Positions 26,307 to 34,954 of a stretch of 64,000 nt of DNA are shown here, piece after piece. A model generated the notes under the pieces. The model was not told the DNA's origin, ran no database searches, and worked only from the letters and a program-made list of their open reading frames with translations. The stretch is from CAYPFY01 sp964410105 (GTDB lineage: Bacteria > Bacteroidota > Ignavibacteria > UBA10030 > SZUA-254): positions 1 to 64,000 of the forward strand of contig CAYPFY010000019.1 of assembly GCA_964410105.1 (NCBI GenBank), read 5' to 3'. The position numbers were made by a program, and so were the translations under genes. The stretch's first letter is position 1, and every line of letters starts with the position of its first letter.

Positions 26307-26786
26307 ATGAAGACATTCCTGATAGCTGCGTGTGTGCTGGTGCTGTTTCAAACCGCCGGGATCGCGCAGTTTAAATCACAGGATGAACAGACTTCCGCCT
26401 CTCAATTGCTGGTACGCCCCACCCCCTCGATCGGAAATTTTCTCGGCCTCTTCAATCCCGATAATTTTACGATGAGGCATAACCTCTCGTACAGCTATAT
26501 CTCGTCCGGAGGTCAGGGGCTCTCCGTCGCTTCCTATACGAATAGTATGTTTTATAAGATCGCGGATCCTCTGAATGTCCGGGCCGATCTGACGGTCCAG
26601 GGGACCCCCATGACTCCGTATCAGAGCGCCCTCAACGGCTTTTTCCTGAGTCGCGCGGAGCTGAATTACCGCCCCTGGGAGAATATGTTCATCAAGGTTG
26701 AGTATAACCGGCTGCCCCTGAACTATCTCGGATACTATAATCCCTGGGGCCCACTCTCACCCCTCGATCGTTGGGGAGACCAATAA
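26307..26786 (+). CDS. Short exported protein of unknown function
   Basis: This 159-residue protein has a clear signal peptide (MKTFLIAACVLVLFQTAGIAQ) and no recognisable domain. The mature part contains hydrophobic strands rich in tyrosine and serine (NLSYSYISSGGQGLSVASYT, MFIKVEYNRLPL), suggestive of a small beta-sheet or few-stranded membrane-associated protein, and ends in a proline/tryptophan-rich tail (NPWGPLSPLDRW). It has its own promoter and is followed by a terminator, so it is a single-gene unit. ATG at 26307 is preceded by GGATGAGGAT. No function is proposed. Confidence 0.7.
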   Translation: MKTFLIAACVLVLFQTAGIAQFKSQDEQTSASQLLVRPTPSIGNFLGLFNPDNFTMRHNLSYSYISSGGQGLSVASYTNSMFYKIADPLNVRADLTVQGTPMTPYQSALNGFFLSRAELNYRPWENMFIKVEYNRLPLNYLGYYNPWGPLSPLDRWGDQ

Positions 26787-26813
26787 TAGTTTTGCGCTTT
26801 TCTCTCGTATCAC

Positions 26814-26839
26814 CAGCCCTCCCCCGGGGCTGCATTTTT
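26814..26839 (+). terminator. Rho-independent terminator after the 26307 gene
   Basis: CAGCCC (26814-26819) and GGGCTG (26827-26832) form a stem with a seven-base loop, followed by CATTTTT (T-run 26835-26839). It sits 28 bases after the stop codon and 12 before the next start. Confidence 0.55.
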
Positions 26840-26850
26840 CTGACCGTCTG

Positions 26851-27291
26851 ATGGAACAGGATTCGCCCCAGACCCCTCCCAGAAAAATAGTCTCCGTTTT
26901 GAATGCTACGATCGCCGCGCTCATTCTCCTGCTCGGCGTTCTGTCCTATACGGTTTTCCATAAGCCCCCGCCCCCTCCGGCGCCTCCCCCGAAACCGCTG
27001 CAGCTCGATGTCCAGAACGGCTGCGGCACGAAAGGGGCCGCCGCACGCTTTACGTCGTTCCTCCGGGCCAACGGCTACGATGTTGTTGAAATGAAGAATT
27101 ATAAGACGTCCCATATCTCCCATACCCTCGTCATCGACCGCATCGGCGATCTTTCCTCAGCCCGACGCGTCGCCTCCTCCCTCGGCGTCCCGGAATCATA
27201 TATCATCCAGCAGATCAACCCCGACTATTTCGTCGATGTCTCCGTCATCGTCGGAGAAGATTACGCGGATCTCCGGCCATCCCGCCAATAA
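26851..27291 (+). CDS. Membrane-anchored LytR_C-domain protein
   Basis: This 146-residue protein has one membrane anchor near residues 19-36 (ATIAALILLLGVLSYTVF), a proline-rich linker (PPPPPAPPPKP), and a periplasmic domain starting LQLDVQNGCGTKGAAARFTSFLRANGYDVV. The latter fits the LytR carboxy-terminal domain (LytR_C), usually a small envelope module. There is no LCP catalytic domain. It lies directly ahead of rsfS with nine bases between, and the pair is common neighbours in this part of the bacterial tree. The substrate or partner is unknown. Confidence 0.8.
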   Translation: MEQDSPQTPPRKIVSVLNATIAALILLLGVLSYTVFHKPPPPPAPPPKPLQLDVQNGCGTKGAAARFTSFLRANGYDVVEMKNYKTSHISHTLVIDRIGDLSSARRVASSLGVPESYIIQQINPDYFVDVSVIVGEDYADLRPSRQ

Positions 27292-27300
27292 GGAAGTCAG

Positions 27301-27681
27301 TTGACGCCCCGGACTCTCGCCCGTAAGATTGCCAAACTTGCGCTTGCAAAAAAAGCTTCCAATGTGACGATCATGGATCTGAGGAAACTTACCGATATGG
27401 CTGACTTTTTCGTTGTCTGCTCCGGGGATTCCGACGTGCAGGTGAAGGCGATCGCCGATTACATCTCCGGTGAAACGGAAAAGACCGGGACCGGGGCCTG
27501 GCACGAGGAGGGCCTCTCACAACGCCAGTGGGTCCTGCTCGACTTCGTCGATGTGGTCGTGCACGTGTTCCACAAAGAGATCCGAAAGTTCTACGGCCTC
27601 GAAAAGCTTTGGGGGGATGCGAAGATCGAGGTAGTGTCCGATACGCCCCCGCCCGCCCGAAAGACCTCCGCCAAAAGATGA
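27301..27681 (+). CDS. rsfS: Ribosome silencing factor RsfS
   Basis: This 126-residue protein is RsfS (YbeB family), which binds L14 on the large ribosomal subunit and blocks subunit joining in poor growth conditions. The conserved segments NVTIMDLRKLTDMADFFVVC, AWHEEGLSQRQWVLLDFVDVVVHVF and FYGLEKLWGDA are all present. The start is TTG at 27301, supported by AAGGA (27290-27294) six bases upstream. The stop overlaps the argS start as ATGA. A short basic tail (PPARKTSAKR) is added after the domain. Confidence 0.93.
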   Translation: MTPRTLARKIAKLALAKKASNVTIMDLRKLTDMADFFVVCSGDSDVQVKAIADYISGETEKTGTGAWHEEGLSQRQWVLLDFVDVVVHVFHKEIRKFYGLEKLWGDAKIEVVSDTPPPARKTSAKR

Positions 27682-29306
27682 AACAATATCTTCAGGAAAA
27701 ACTGACCGAATGCCTCGGGCGACTCGGCCTCGCAGGCTCGTTTACCCCCACTTTTGAAAAGCCCCGCGACCCCCGGCATGGCGATCTAACCACCAATATC
27801 GCCATGGTGGCGGCAAAAAGCTCCCGGTCTAATCCCCGCGCCCTCGCTCAGTCGATTGTTGAAAAAATCTCGGTCGATCCGAAGCTGGTCGACCGCGTCG
27901 AGATCGCCGGGCCCGGCTTCATCAATTTTCATTTCACGCAGGAGTTCTACCGGCAGCAGCTCGGGGAAATTATTCTGAAAGGCGAAAAGTTCGGCCGTCT
28001 GTCTCTCGGCGCGTCCAAAAAAACTCAGGTGGAATTTGTGAGCGCCAACCCCACGGGCCCGCTCACCGTCGGACACGGCCGCGGCGCAGTGTTCGGCGAT
28101 ACGATTTCCCGCCTCCTGGAATGGACCGGCTATGATGTGACCCGCGAATACTATTTCAATAACGCCGGGAGGCAGATGCGTATCCTCGGCGACTCCGTTC
28201 GCCTCAGGTATCTGCAGGTTTTTGGGGAAAAGATCGACTTCCCGGAGGATTACTATCAGGGCGAGTATATCCGTGAAATAGCCGAACATATTAAGGAGAA
28301 ATACGGCAGACTTGAGGGCGAGAAGCTTGAAGAGACTTGCCGGTCAACGGCCGAGCAGGAAATATTTGAGGATATCAAGAAAACATTGCGACGGCTCGGC
28401 ATCTCCCACGATGTTTTCTTTAACGAGAAAACTCTCTACGAGTCGGGGAAGATCGATGAAGTCGTGAAAGAATTCCGCAAACGGGGACTGGCCTACGACC
28501 AGGAGGGAGCTCTCTGGTTTAAAGCCACATCGTTCGGGGCCGATAAGGATAAGGTTATCGTGAAAAGCTCCGGCGAGCCGACCTATCGTCTCCCGGATAT
28601 TGCCTACCACCGGGATAAATTCGAGCGAAACTTTGATCTCATCATCGACGTGCTTGGGGCCGATCATGTGGCTACCTACCCCGATGTGCTCGCAGGATTG
28701 AAGGCGCTCGATCTCGATCCTTCACGCGTAAAAGTCCTGATTCATCAGTTTGTGACCATCGTTCAGAACGGGGCTGTGGTGAAGATGTCGACCCGGAAAG
28801 CGAATTTCATTACTCTCGATGAGCTGATCGATGAGGTGGGTGCCGATGTGGTCAGATATTTTTTCCTGATGCGGGGGATCGGCAGCCACCTCAATTTCGA
28901 CCTGGGCCTGGCGAAGGAACAGTCTGAACAGAACCCGGTCTACTATCTCCAGTATGCCCACGCCCGGATCGCCAGCATTATCCGCAACGCCGAAAGCCAG
29001 GGGATCGATACCCGATCGACGATGGATTATTCGCAGCTCGCTCAGCCGGAAGAGCTCGATCTCATTAAGCTGTTGTCGGAATTTCCCGATACGGTGGAAT
29101 CGTGCGCCGTCACGTTCGAGCCCCACCGCCTCGCGGAATTTCTGCTCGAAGTGGCCGGGAGCTACCACAAGTTCTACCATGTTCACCGCGTCCTCACCGA
29201 TGATAAGGATCTCACCGCGGCCCGGATCGCTCTCTGCCTTGCCACGAAGACTATTCTTGCCAATGGGTTCGCCATTATAGGGATAACGGCTCCGGAGAAG
29301 ATGTGA
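27678..29306 (+). CDS. argS: Arginyl-tRNA synthetase
   Basis: This 542-residue class I enzyme charges tRNA-Arg. It begins with the amino-terminal Arg-tRNA recognition domain, then ANPTGPLTVGHGRGAVFGD holds the HIGH-type motif. The first histidine of that motif is replaced by threonine (T130), while H133 is kept. KMSTRKANFITLDELIDEVG carries the KMSKS equivalent, and the anticodon-binding domain follows with HARIASIIRNAE. Length is normal. The ATG at 27678 is chosen because it overlaps the rsfS stop; longer frames run into rsfS. Its stop overlaps the DUF1697 start. The T130 variant may be lineage-typical and I would not call the enzyme inactive. Confidence 0.96.
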   Translation: MKQYLQEKLTECLGRLGLAGSFTPTFEKPRDPRHGDLTTNIAMVAAKSSRSNPRALAQSIVEKISVDPKLVDRVEIAGPGFINFHFTQEFYRQQLGEIILKGEKFGRLSLGASKKTQVEFVSANPTGPLTVGHGRGAVFGDTISRLLEWTGYDVTREYYFNNAGRQMRILGDSVRLRYLQVFGEKIDFPEDYYQGEYIREIAEHIKEKYGRLEGEKLEETCRSTAEQEIFEDIKKTLRRLGISHDVFFNEKTLYESGKIDEVVKEFRKRGLAYDQEGALWFKATSFGADKDKVIVKSSGEPTYRLPDIAYHRDKFERNFDLIIDVLGADHVATYPDVLAGLKALDLDPSRVKVLIHQFVTIVQNGAVVKMSTRKANFITLDELIDEVGADVVRYFFLMRGIGSHLNFDLGLAKEQSEQNPVYYLQYAHARIASIIRNAESQGIDTRSTMDYSQLAQPEELDLIKLLSEFPDTVESCAVTFEPHRLAEFLLEVAGSYHKFYHVHRVLTDDKDLTAARIALCLATKTILANGFAIIGITAPEKM

Positions 29307-29857
29307 TGCAGAAGGCTCCCAAAAGTGAAACGTATGCAGCCTTTCTCCGCGGGATTAATGTCGGAGGCAACAAGATGGTGCCGATGGAAGAGCTCCGAAA
29401 TCTCTATGAGTCGCTGGGGCTTGCGGATGTTAAGACGCTCCTGAATAGCGGGAACGTCGTCTTCAGCTGCAAGCCGATGGGGGAAGAGGAGCTTTTCGGT
29501 AAGATTGAAAAGGCCTTTGTGAAAAAATTCGGGTTCGATAGCAGAATAATCTTGCGGACGAAATCAGACATCGAGCGACTTATCAGGCTTGATCCATTCA
29601 AGGGGATCACGATGACCAAAGATGTAAGGCTGAATGTCTCATTTCTGCGCGATGCGCCCAAGGGTGGCGTGAAGCTTCCCTATATCTCACCAAAAAAGGA
29701 TTTTCGGATTTTTAAGAAAACCGAGAGAGAGATTTTGTCGGCGGTCATGCTCAAGACTACATCAACATTGATAATCATGGAGTTTCTTGAGGAGGAATTT
29801 GGGAAGGATATAACAACCAGAAGGTGGCATACGGTTCAAAAACTATCCCTCCTCTGA
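29306..29857 (+). CDS. DUF1697 family protein
   Basis: This 183-residue protein fits the DUF1697 family. It starts YAAFLRGINVGGNKMVPMEEL, continues LLNSGNVVFS, and ends in the typical TTRRWHTVQKL. The family has a compact ferredoxin-like fold and no established role. The ATG at 29306 shares one base with the argS stop (TGATG), and GGAG at 29293-29296 is a plausible ribosome binding site; a GTG at 29303 would add one residue. It is the last gene of the argS run and converges on the lpxL-like gene. Confidence 0.88.
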   Translation: MQKAPKSETYAAFLRGINVGGNKMVPMEELRNLYESLGLADVKTLLNSGNVVFSCKPMGEEELFGKIEKAFVKKFGFDSRIILRTKSDIERLIRLDPFKGITMTKDVRLNVSFLRDAPKGGVKLPYISPKKDFRIFKKTEREILSAVMLKTTSTLIIMEFLEEEFGKDITTRRWHTVQKLSLL

Positions 29858-29873
29858 AGGCAGACAATGCCGG

Positions 29874-29891
29874 GAGGCGTACCGCCGCCTC
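29874..29891. terminator. Hairpin between convergent genes
   Basis: GAGGCG (29874-29879) and CGCCTC (29886-29891) form a six-base stem with a six-base loop. It lies in the 46-base gap between two converging genes. No T-run is adjacent on either strand, so it is only a weak terminator candidate. Confidence 0.3.
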
Positions 29892-29903
29892 GGAATGAAT
29901 GTT

Positions 29904-30818
29904 TCATCGAATCTTCGCACCTCCCCAGTTCCACCATTCCCCCGGGCCCCGGCTTAGTTCATCCCACAATTCGCTCAGCCATTTTTCGGTCAGTTCACGA
30001 GGGCTCGCAGCTTCCTCGGCGACTATGGACGGATACAGCGTCAGCGTGTAACCTGCCCGGGCCTTCCCCGACATCGATGCGCGGATGACCGGGATCTTAT
30101 TCCGGATTGCCAGCCTTGCCGGCCCGAGGTCGACGAGCATGAAACCGGAGCCAAACGGCAACCACTGACTCCCCAGCTCCCTTCCTCTTACGGAAATGTC
30201 GCACTGAACAGAAAAAATCCTGTTCCGGGCGAATAGCTCCTGGGCGGTCCTCGTTCCCCCCTCTCCCACATAGATCGCATCTATGCCGAAAGTTTTTCGG
30301 ACTTTCCCAAGCTGCCTTTCAAATGTTCTCATCGGTATCCTGTTTGCCGCGTAGGATATCCTGTATCCGGACGCTGCGAGTCGCGCCCGCCCATACCACC
30401 AGTTGCCGATGTGCGTCCCTACCAAAAGGACTCCCTTTCCCTGTGCGAGCGCGGCCCGAAGATTTTCCTCTCCATCGATGCGGACGCGCCCGCTGAGCTC
30501 TCCAAGATTCTCGCGCGGCAGGCGGGTCAATTCGACGATCATGTCGCTTATATGACGAAGATGATCACTCCTGTATTCCGGGAGATCGTTTTCTCTTTCG
30601 GAGCCGAGCACGATTTTCATATTCCGGAGGATCCGCGCGCGCTGGTTGAAGAAAAGCGGGACGATGATCGCTCTTCCGAATGCGAGCGCCCGCTCCTCGG
30701 GCATCCTGAGGACTATTGCGGTGAATGCCATGTAGAAAAGGGTATAAGGGAGGTAGAGGATCTCCGACAGGATCTCCTGGACTCTCCCGGATAATGGCGG
30801 TTGGGAAAAGTCCTTCAT
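29904..30818 (-). CDS. LpxL/HtrB-like lipid A acyltransferase, altered active-site motif
   Basis: This 304-residue protein has the lysophospholipid acyltransferase fold of the late lipid A acyltransferases. The segment GVLLVGTHIGNWWYGRARL aligns with the HX4(D/E) active-site motif, but the acidic residue is tryptophan: H136 is kept and position 141 is W. Later blocks QWLPFGSGFMLVDLGPARLA and RNKIPVIRASM match the acyl-transferase pattern. The ATG at 30818 is preceded by GAAGGAAAAG; upstream frames overlap msbA and add a basic non-homologous tail. It is the third gene of an lpxB-msbA-lpxL run. The missing acid could mean an inactive enzyme, a different subfamily, or a relocated catalytic residue. 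Confidence 0.8.
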   Translation of the reverse strand: MKDFSQPPLSGRVQEILSEILYLPYTLFYMAFTAIVLRMPEERALAFGRAIIVPLFFNQRARILRNMKIVLGSERENDLPEYRSDHLRHISDMIVELTRLPRENLGELSGRVRIDGEENLRAALAQGKGVLLVGTHIGNWWYGRARLAASGYRISYAANRIPMRTFERQLGKVRKTFGIDAIYVGEGGTRTAQELFARNRIFSVQCDISVRGRELGSQWLPFGSGFMLVDLGPARLAIRNKIPVIRASMSGKARAGYTLTLYPSIVAEEAASPRELTEKWLSELWDELSRGPGEWWNWGGAKIR

Positions 30819-30861
30819 CGAGTGCTTTTCCTTCGGGGAACGCTGAGCGAGAAAGGTTTTT

Positions 30862-32589
30862 TTAATTGCGCGGAACGGACTCGCTGAGAGTTTCGGTGGA
30901 GATTTTTTGTGATCTGACGAGCTCGCGGTAATGGTGGCATCTGCCCAAAAGTTCTGAGTGCGTCCCCTCGTCGAGGACTTTGCCCGCACCGAACACGACA
31001 ATCCTCGGGAGATGAATGACCGTGGCGAGCCGGTGCGCAATGATGATGGCCGTTCGTCCCTCAATTACCGTGGCGATGGAACGCTGCAGATTTCTCTCCG
31101 TCTGCGCATCAAGCGACGCTGTCGGCTCATCAAGGATGAGAATGGGAGCGTTTCTTAGAAACGCCCGGGCCAGTGAAATCCGCTGACGCTGACCCCCGGA
31201 GAGTTTTATTCCCCTTTCACCAATCGTTGTGCGGTATCCTTCGGGAAATTCCGAAATGAACTCGTCCGCCTGAGCGGCACGGCATGCAGTAATCACTTCC
31301 CCATCGGTTGATTCCGGCCTTCCGTACCTGACATTTTCGAGTATCGTGCCGTCGAATAAAAATGTCTCCTGGGGAACGAGAGCGATCAAATCTCGAAGAG
31401 ATGCCGCCGTAATGCCATTGATGTCGATTCCGTCAATGCGGATACAACCTCTCTCCGGCCTGTCGAACCGGAGGAGGAGATTCAAGAGCGTCGTCTTACC
31501 CGATCCGCTCACCCCCACGATTCCCAAGGCTTCGCCCTTGCAAATTCTCAGGGTAAGCCCGTCGAGCGCGGGTTCGCGGTTCTGATAAGCGTAGCTCACA
31601 TGGTCGATGTCAATGGAATCAGCAAACTCGGAGAGGGTTATCGCATTGTCACGCTCAGTTTCAGGAGGGGGGAGGATTTCATCGAGCCGGCGTAAGGCTC
31701 CGACCGCATGCTGTAATCCGAGCGTGAAACCGCTCATGACGCGAGCAAGCGGGATCAGGAATCCGACGTAAAGGAGGAACGCGACGAGGGTTTCAAGTGA
31801 AATTTCACCGCGAGTAATCTGGATGCTCCCTATGAGAAGGGCGCCGAGTATCGCTCCCATGGCAACGGTGGTTAAGAGGGGCTCCGTCAGCGCAGCATAA
31901 CGGGCCTCTCGTCTGCGCGAGGCGAGCAGGTCGCTTTGCTGACGTGAAAACCGGCCCATCTCGTATTCCTGCGCGTTGAAGGCTTTTACCAGCAGAATGT
32001 TTGCAAGAATTTCCTGAAAAACCCCGGCAGCCCGTTCCGCTGCCCGATCGGCTTCCCTTCCGGAACTCCGCGTCCGCCCCGCGAGAGCACGCAGGCCTAG
32101 GGTGACGACCGGGATCGTGATGAGTATGAAGAGTGTGAGCTTCCAGTCCAAAACCGCCATCATGCAGATGGCTCCCGCGAGGATGAGGATGATGCCCGCG
32201 GCCGTGATCAGGTTAAGCGAGATGAATCGCTCGATTTCCCCGATACTGGAGGACACGCGGTCCATTATTCCACCGACCGTCCGATCATAGTGGAACTGCA
32301 TCGGTGCGTCGATGAGTTTTCTGAGACAGTCTGTCCGCAGCCGGGCGCCTGCTTTTCGCCCGATGTCGTACATGATGAGATACATTCCGTATCCCGAAAG
32401 CGCAATCACACTCAGTCCTGCTGCGACCCATATCCACGAATTTTTTAGCGAATCACGGACCGCCGCTGCGGCCAGAAGGTTTTTTACGACCGCCGGGATG
32501 GAGAGGACGGCGACGGATATGATAACTGCCAGGAGAACTGCGGCGAAAAGTCTTGAAAGGTGAGGGCGGAGTAGCTGACCTATGGTCAT
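30862..32589 (-). CDS. MsbA-like lipid flippase ABC transporter
   Basis: This 575-residue protein fuses a six-helix export-type membrane domain (about 1-315) with an ATPase. The ATPase has Walker A GVSGSGKT, the Q-loop LVPQETFLF, signature LSGGQRQRISLARAFL, Walker B ILILDEPTASLD, and switch histidine in IIIAHRLA. The layout and size match MsbA, which flips lipid A core across the inner membrane. Being sandwiched between lpxB and the lpxL-like gene supports lipid A as its substrate, though other lipid or drug exporters share the fold. The start overlaps the lpxB stop by four bases (ATGA). Confidence 0.85.
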   Translation of the reverse strand: MTIGQLLRPHLSRLFAAVLLAVIISVAVLSIPAVVKNLLAAAAVRDSLKNSWIWVAAGLSVIALSGYGMYLIMYDIGRKAGARLRTDCLRKLIDAPMQFHYDRTVGGIMDRVSSSIGEIERFISLNLITAAGIILILAGAICMMAVLDWKLTLFILITIPVVTLGLRALAGRTRSSGREADRAAERAAGVFQEILANILLVKAFNAQEYEMGRFSRQQSDLLASRRREARYAALTEPLLTTVAMGAILGALLIGSIQITRGEISLETLVAFLLYVGFLIPLARVMSGFTLGLQHAVGALRRLDEILPPPETERDNAITLSEFADSIDIDHVSYAYQNREPALDGLTLRICKGEALGIVGVSGSGKTTLLNLLLRFDRPERGCIRIDGIDINGITAASLRDLIALVPQETFLFDGTILENVRYGRPESTDGEVITACRAAQADEFISEFPEGYRTTIGERGIKLSGGQRQRISLARAFLRNAPILILDEPTASLDAQTERNLQRSIATVIEGRTAIIIAHRLATVIHLPRIVVFGAGKVLDEGTHSELLGRCHHYRELVRSQKISTETLSESVPRN

Positions 32590-33758
32590 GCAGCGTCAGT
32601 CTGCAGGACGCGTCCCGCTGCCTCCTCGAGGACGAGCCGGGCCGCCCGCTGGAGTACCCCCGGTTCGCCCAAAATTTCCCGGACACTGGCCAGATCCTTA
32701 CGAATCTTTTTGGCCCGCTCCCGGTCGTCCAGGATGACGAGGGCTTCGAAGGCCAATCTCTCACCCGTCACATTTTCCTGCAAAAGCTCGGGAACGGCCT
32801 CCCGGTCGAGGAGTATGTTGGGCATCGTGATGTACCGCGCTCTCAGCAGCCTCCTCCCGAGGAAGTAGGTAAAGGGTTTTACACGGTATGCTACCACCAT
32901 CGGAACCCCGAGCAGCGCGGCCTCAAGTGTCGCAGTGCCGGAAGATATAATGACGAGCTCGCATCGGGAGAGGAGCGTGTAGACATGCTCGCTGATGACG
33001 GTGACCTGTTTGTCCATCCTGGTCCTCACGAGTTCACTCCGGATTTCCGGCAGAAGGTGCCGCGCTGCCACGGGTAGAAGGATCTGAAAGTCCTGGCGCT
33101 CGCGGATGAGCCGCGCCGCCTCGAGCATCGGCGGCAGGAGTTGCTGAATCTCCTGAAATCTGCTCCCCGGCAAAAGACCGATGGTTTTCTGTGCGGGATT
33201 GATCCCGGCCTGCTGTGCTATCAGGCTGTAGTCTTCTTCAACTTTGACAATGTCGATCAGAGGATGACCGTACCAGTAGACGTTTCCGCCCTCCCGACTG
33301 TAGATTGTCGCCTCCTGGGGAAAGGCCGTGATGAGTGCCCTGGCTTTCTTAGATATCCCCCTCGCGCGCCATTCTCCCCAGAACCATACCTGCGGAGGGA
33401 AATAGTAGATGAACGGAATTCCTTCTTTATAGAGAAACTTCGCTAGCAGTCCATTAAAACCTTCATTGTCGACAAGGACCGCTATATCGGGCCGTTCGCT
33501 TCTCAGGAGCGACCGAATCTTTTCCATTATTGCCCGTAATGGCCTGATATATTTGAAATATTCCTGGAAGCCGACGGTTCCAAGATGCGATGTTTGTAAC
33601 CGGATGTCGATCCCTGCCTCCCGCATCTTTTCACCCCCCGATCCGAACAACATGACCGTGGGGTCCTGCCTGAGAATCGCTTTGGCGAGATGGGCGGCCT
33701 GGCGGTCCCCGGAGACTTCACCTGCGGCAATGAAGATTTTGAGGCGTCTTTCTTTCAT
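32586..33758 (-). CDS. lpxB: Lipid-A-disaccharide synthase
   Basis: This is the 390-residue GT19 enzyme that joins UDP-2,3-diacylglucosamine and lipid X to form the lipid A disaccharide. The family amino-terminal signature AAGEVSGD (11-18) is present, then IPFIYYFPPQVWFWGEWR, TAFPQEATIYSREGGNVYWYGHPLID, the LLPGSRFQEIQQLLP loop and SSGTATLEAALLGVPMVVAYRV. All are typical of LpxB. The ATG at 33758 has a good promoter upstream. It leads the lpxB-msbA-lpxL unit; the other lpx genes are elsewhere. Confidence 0.96.
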   Translation of the reverse strand: MKERRLKIFIAAGEVSGDRQAAHLAKAILRQDPTVMLFGSGGEKMREAGIDIRLQTSHLGTVGFQEYFKYIRPLRAIMEKIRSLLRSERPDIAVLVDNEGFNGLLAKFLYKEGIPFIYYFPPQVWFWGEWRARGISKKARALITAFPQEATIYSREGGNVYWYGHPLIDIVKVEEDYSLIAQQAGINPAQKTIGLLPGSRFQEIQQLLPPMLEAARLIRERQDFQILLPVAARHLLPEIRSELVRTRMDKQVTVISEHVYTLLSRCELVIISSGTATLEAALLGVPMVVAYRVKPFTYFLGRRLLRARYITMPNILLDREAVPELLQENVTGERLAFEALVILDDRERAKKIRKDLASVREILGEPGVLQRAARLVLEEAAGRVLQTDAA

Positions 33759-33771
33759 ATTCCGGATGCCT

Positions 33772-33800
33772 ATTATGAAAAAAGTCGCTCAAAAAGTCAA
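33772..33800 (-). promoter_or_regulatory. Putative lpxB promoter
   Basis: On the minus strand TTGACT (33800-33795) and CATAAT (33777-33772) are separated by 17 bases. The transcript would start about seven bases before the ATG at 33758. This is a close match to a sigma70-type promoter. Confidence 0.55.
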
Positions 33801-33809
33801 CTTGAGACT

Positions 33810-33837
33810 TTGATTTTTTGTGCAATTTTGCTAAATT
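33810..33837 (+). promoter_or_regulatory. Putative moxR promoter
   Basis: TTGATT (33810-33815) and TAAATT (33832-33837) lie 16 bases apart. The same stretch also reads as TTTG-N19-TAAATTTA, close to the Bacteroidota pattern TTTG-N19/21-TAnnTTTG. It faces away from the lpxB promoter and would give a leader of about 110 bases. Confidence 0.4.
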
Positions 33838-33956
33838 TAGTACGAAATTCATCGCAAATCCCCTCGAATCAAGACCCTGAAAGAGCGTTTGTAAACCGCC
33901 GCTTCTCGATAGCGTATAAGGAAACAATCCCAGTCCGCTCATCCAATCACACTACT

Positions 33957-34943
33957 ATGACAGATATTAAAGCCCTAAACGAAAAGATTCAGCGTGAAAG
34001 CGCCTTCGTCGACCTCCTCCAGATGGAGGTGAGTAAAGTGATCATCGGCCAGAAATATATGATCGAAAGGCTCCTCATCGGGCTTCTCTCGAATGGCCAC
34101 GTTCTCCTGGAAGGAGTCCCCGGCCTCGCCAAGACGCTTTCCATAAAGACTCTCGCTTCGGCCATTCACGCAAAATTCCAGCGTATCCAGTTTACACCTG
34201 ACCTGCTCCCGGCCGACGTCGTCGGGACGATGATCTATAATCAGAAGAATAATGAGTTCACGGTGCGAAAGGGTCCCATTTTTGCCAATTTCATTCTGGC
34301 CGATGAGATAAACCGGGCGCCGGCAAAGGTGCAGAGCGCCCTTCTCGAAGCGATGCAGGAACGGCAGGTCACGATCGGCGAACAGACCTATAAACTGGAT
34401 GAGCCTTTCCTCGTTCTCGCAACGCAGAACCCGATCGAGCAGGAAGGCACATATCCTCTCCCCGAAGCGCAGGTCGACCGCTTCATGCTGAAGATAAAAA
34501 TAGATTATCCCCAGCGTGAAGAAGAACGGCTTATCATGCGCCAGAATATCAACGGATCTTTCCCCGAGGTGAAATCGGTCATTCATCCGAGCGATATCAT
34601 GAAGGCCCGCGCGGTTCTTCAGGATGTGTATATGGACGAAAAGATTGAGCGGTATATTCTCGACATCGTGTTTGCGACCCGTAATCCGAAGGATTTTAAA
34701 CTCGATAAGCTGACCTCCCTGATCAACTACGGCGGCTCTCCACGCGCAAGCATTAATCTCGCCCTCGCCGGGAAGGCGTATGCCTTCATTAAGCGCCGCG
34801 GATATGTGATTCCCGAAGATATCCGCGCCGTCTGCCACGACGTGCTTCGTCACCGCATCGCCGTTACCTATGAGGCGGAAGCGGAGAATGTTTCTTCCGA
34901 GAATATCATCGACGATATCCTGAATACCGTCGAAGTTCCCTAA
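33957..34943 (+). CDS. MoxR-family AAA ATPase
   Basis: This 328-residue AAA+ ATPase has Walker A LEGVPGLAKT, Walker B ADEINRAPAKVQSALLEAMQ, then QVTIGEQ and ATQNPIEQEGTYPLPEAQ, the sensor region of the MoxR/RavA group. MoxR ATPases act as chaperones with VWA-domain partners, which follow here (DUF58, BatA, BatB). The ATG at 33957 is chosen; an upstream frame extends through a region without homology. It heads a long plus-strand block ending at 42035, with the DUF58 gene 11 bases behind. The substrate is unknown. Confidence 0.93.
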   Translation: MTDIKALNEKIQRESAFVDLLQMEVSKVIIGQKYMIERLLIGLLSNGHVLLEGVPGLAKTLSIKTLASAIHAKFQRIQFTPDLLPADVVGTMIYNQKNNEFTVRKGPIFANFILADEINRAPAKVQSALLEAMQERQVTIGEQTYKLDEPFLVLATQNPIEQEGTYPLPEAQVDRFMLKIKIDYPQREEERLIMRQNINGSFPEVKSVIHPSDIMKARAVLQDVYMDEKIERYILDIVFATRNPKDFKLDKLTSLINYGGSPRASINLALAGKAYAFIKRRGYVIPEDIRAVCHDVLRHRIAVTYEAEAENVSSENIIDDILNTVEVP

Positions 34944-34954
34944 TCTTCCGCACC

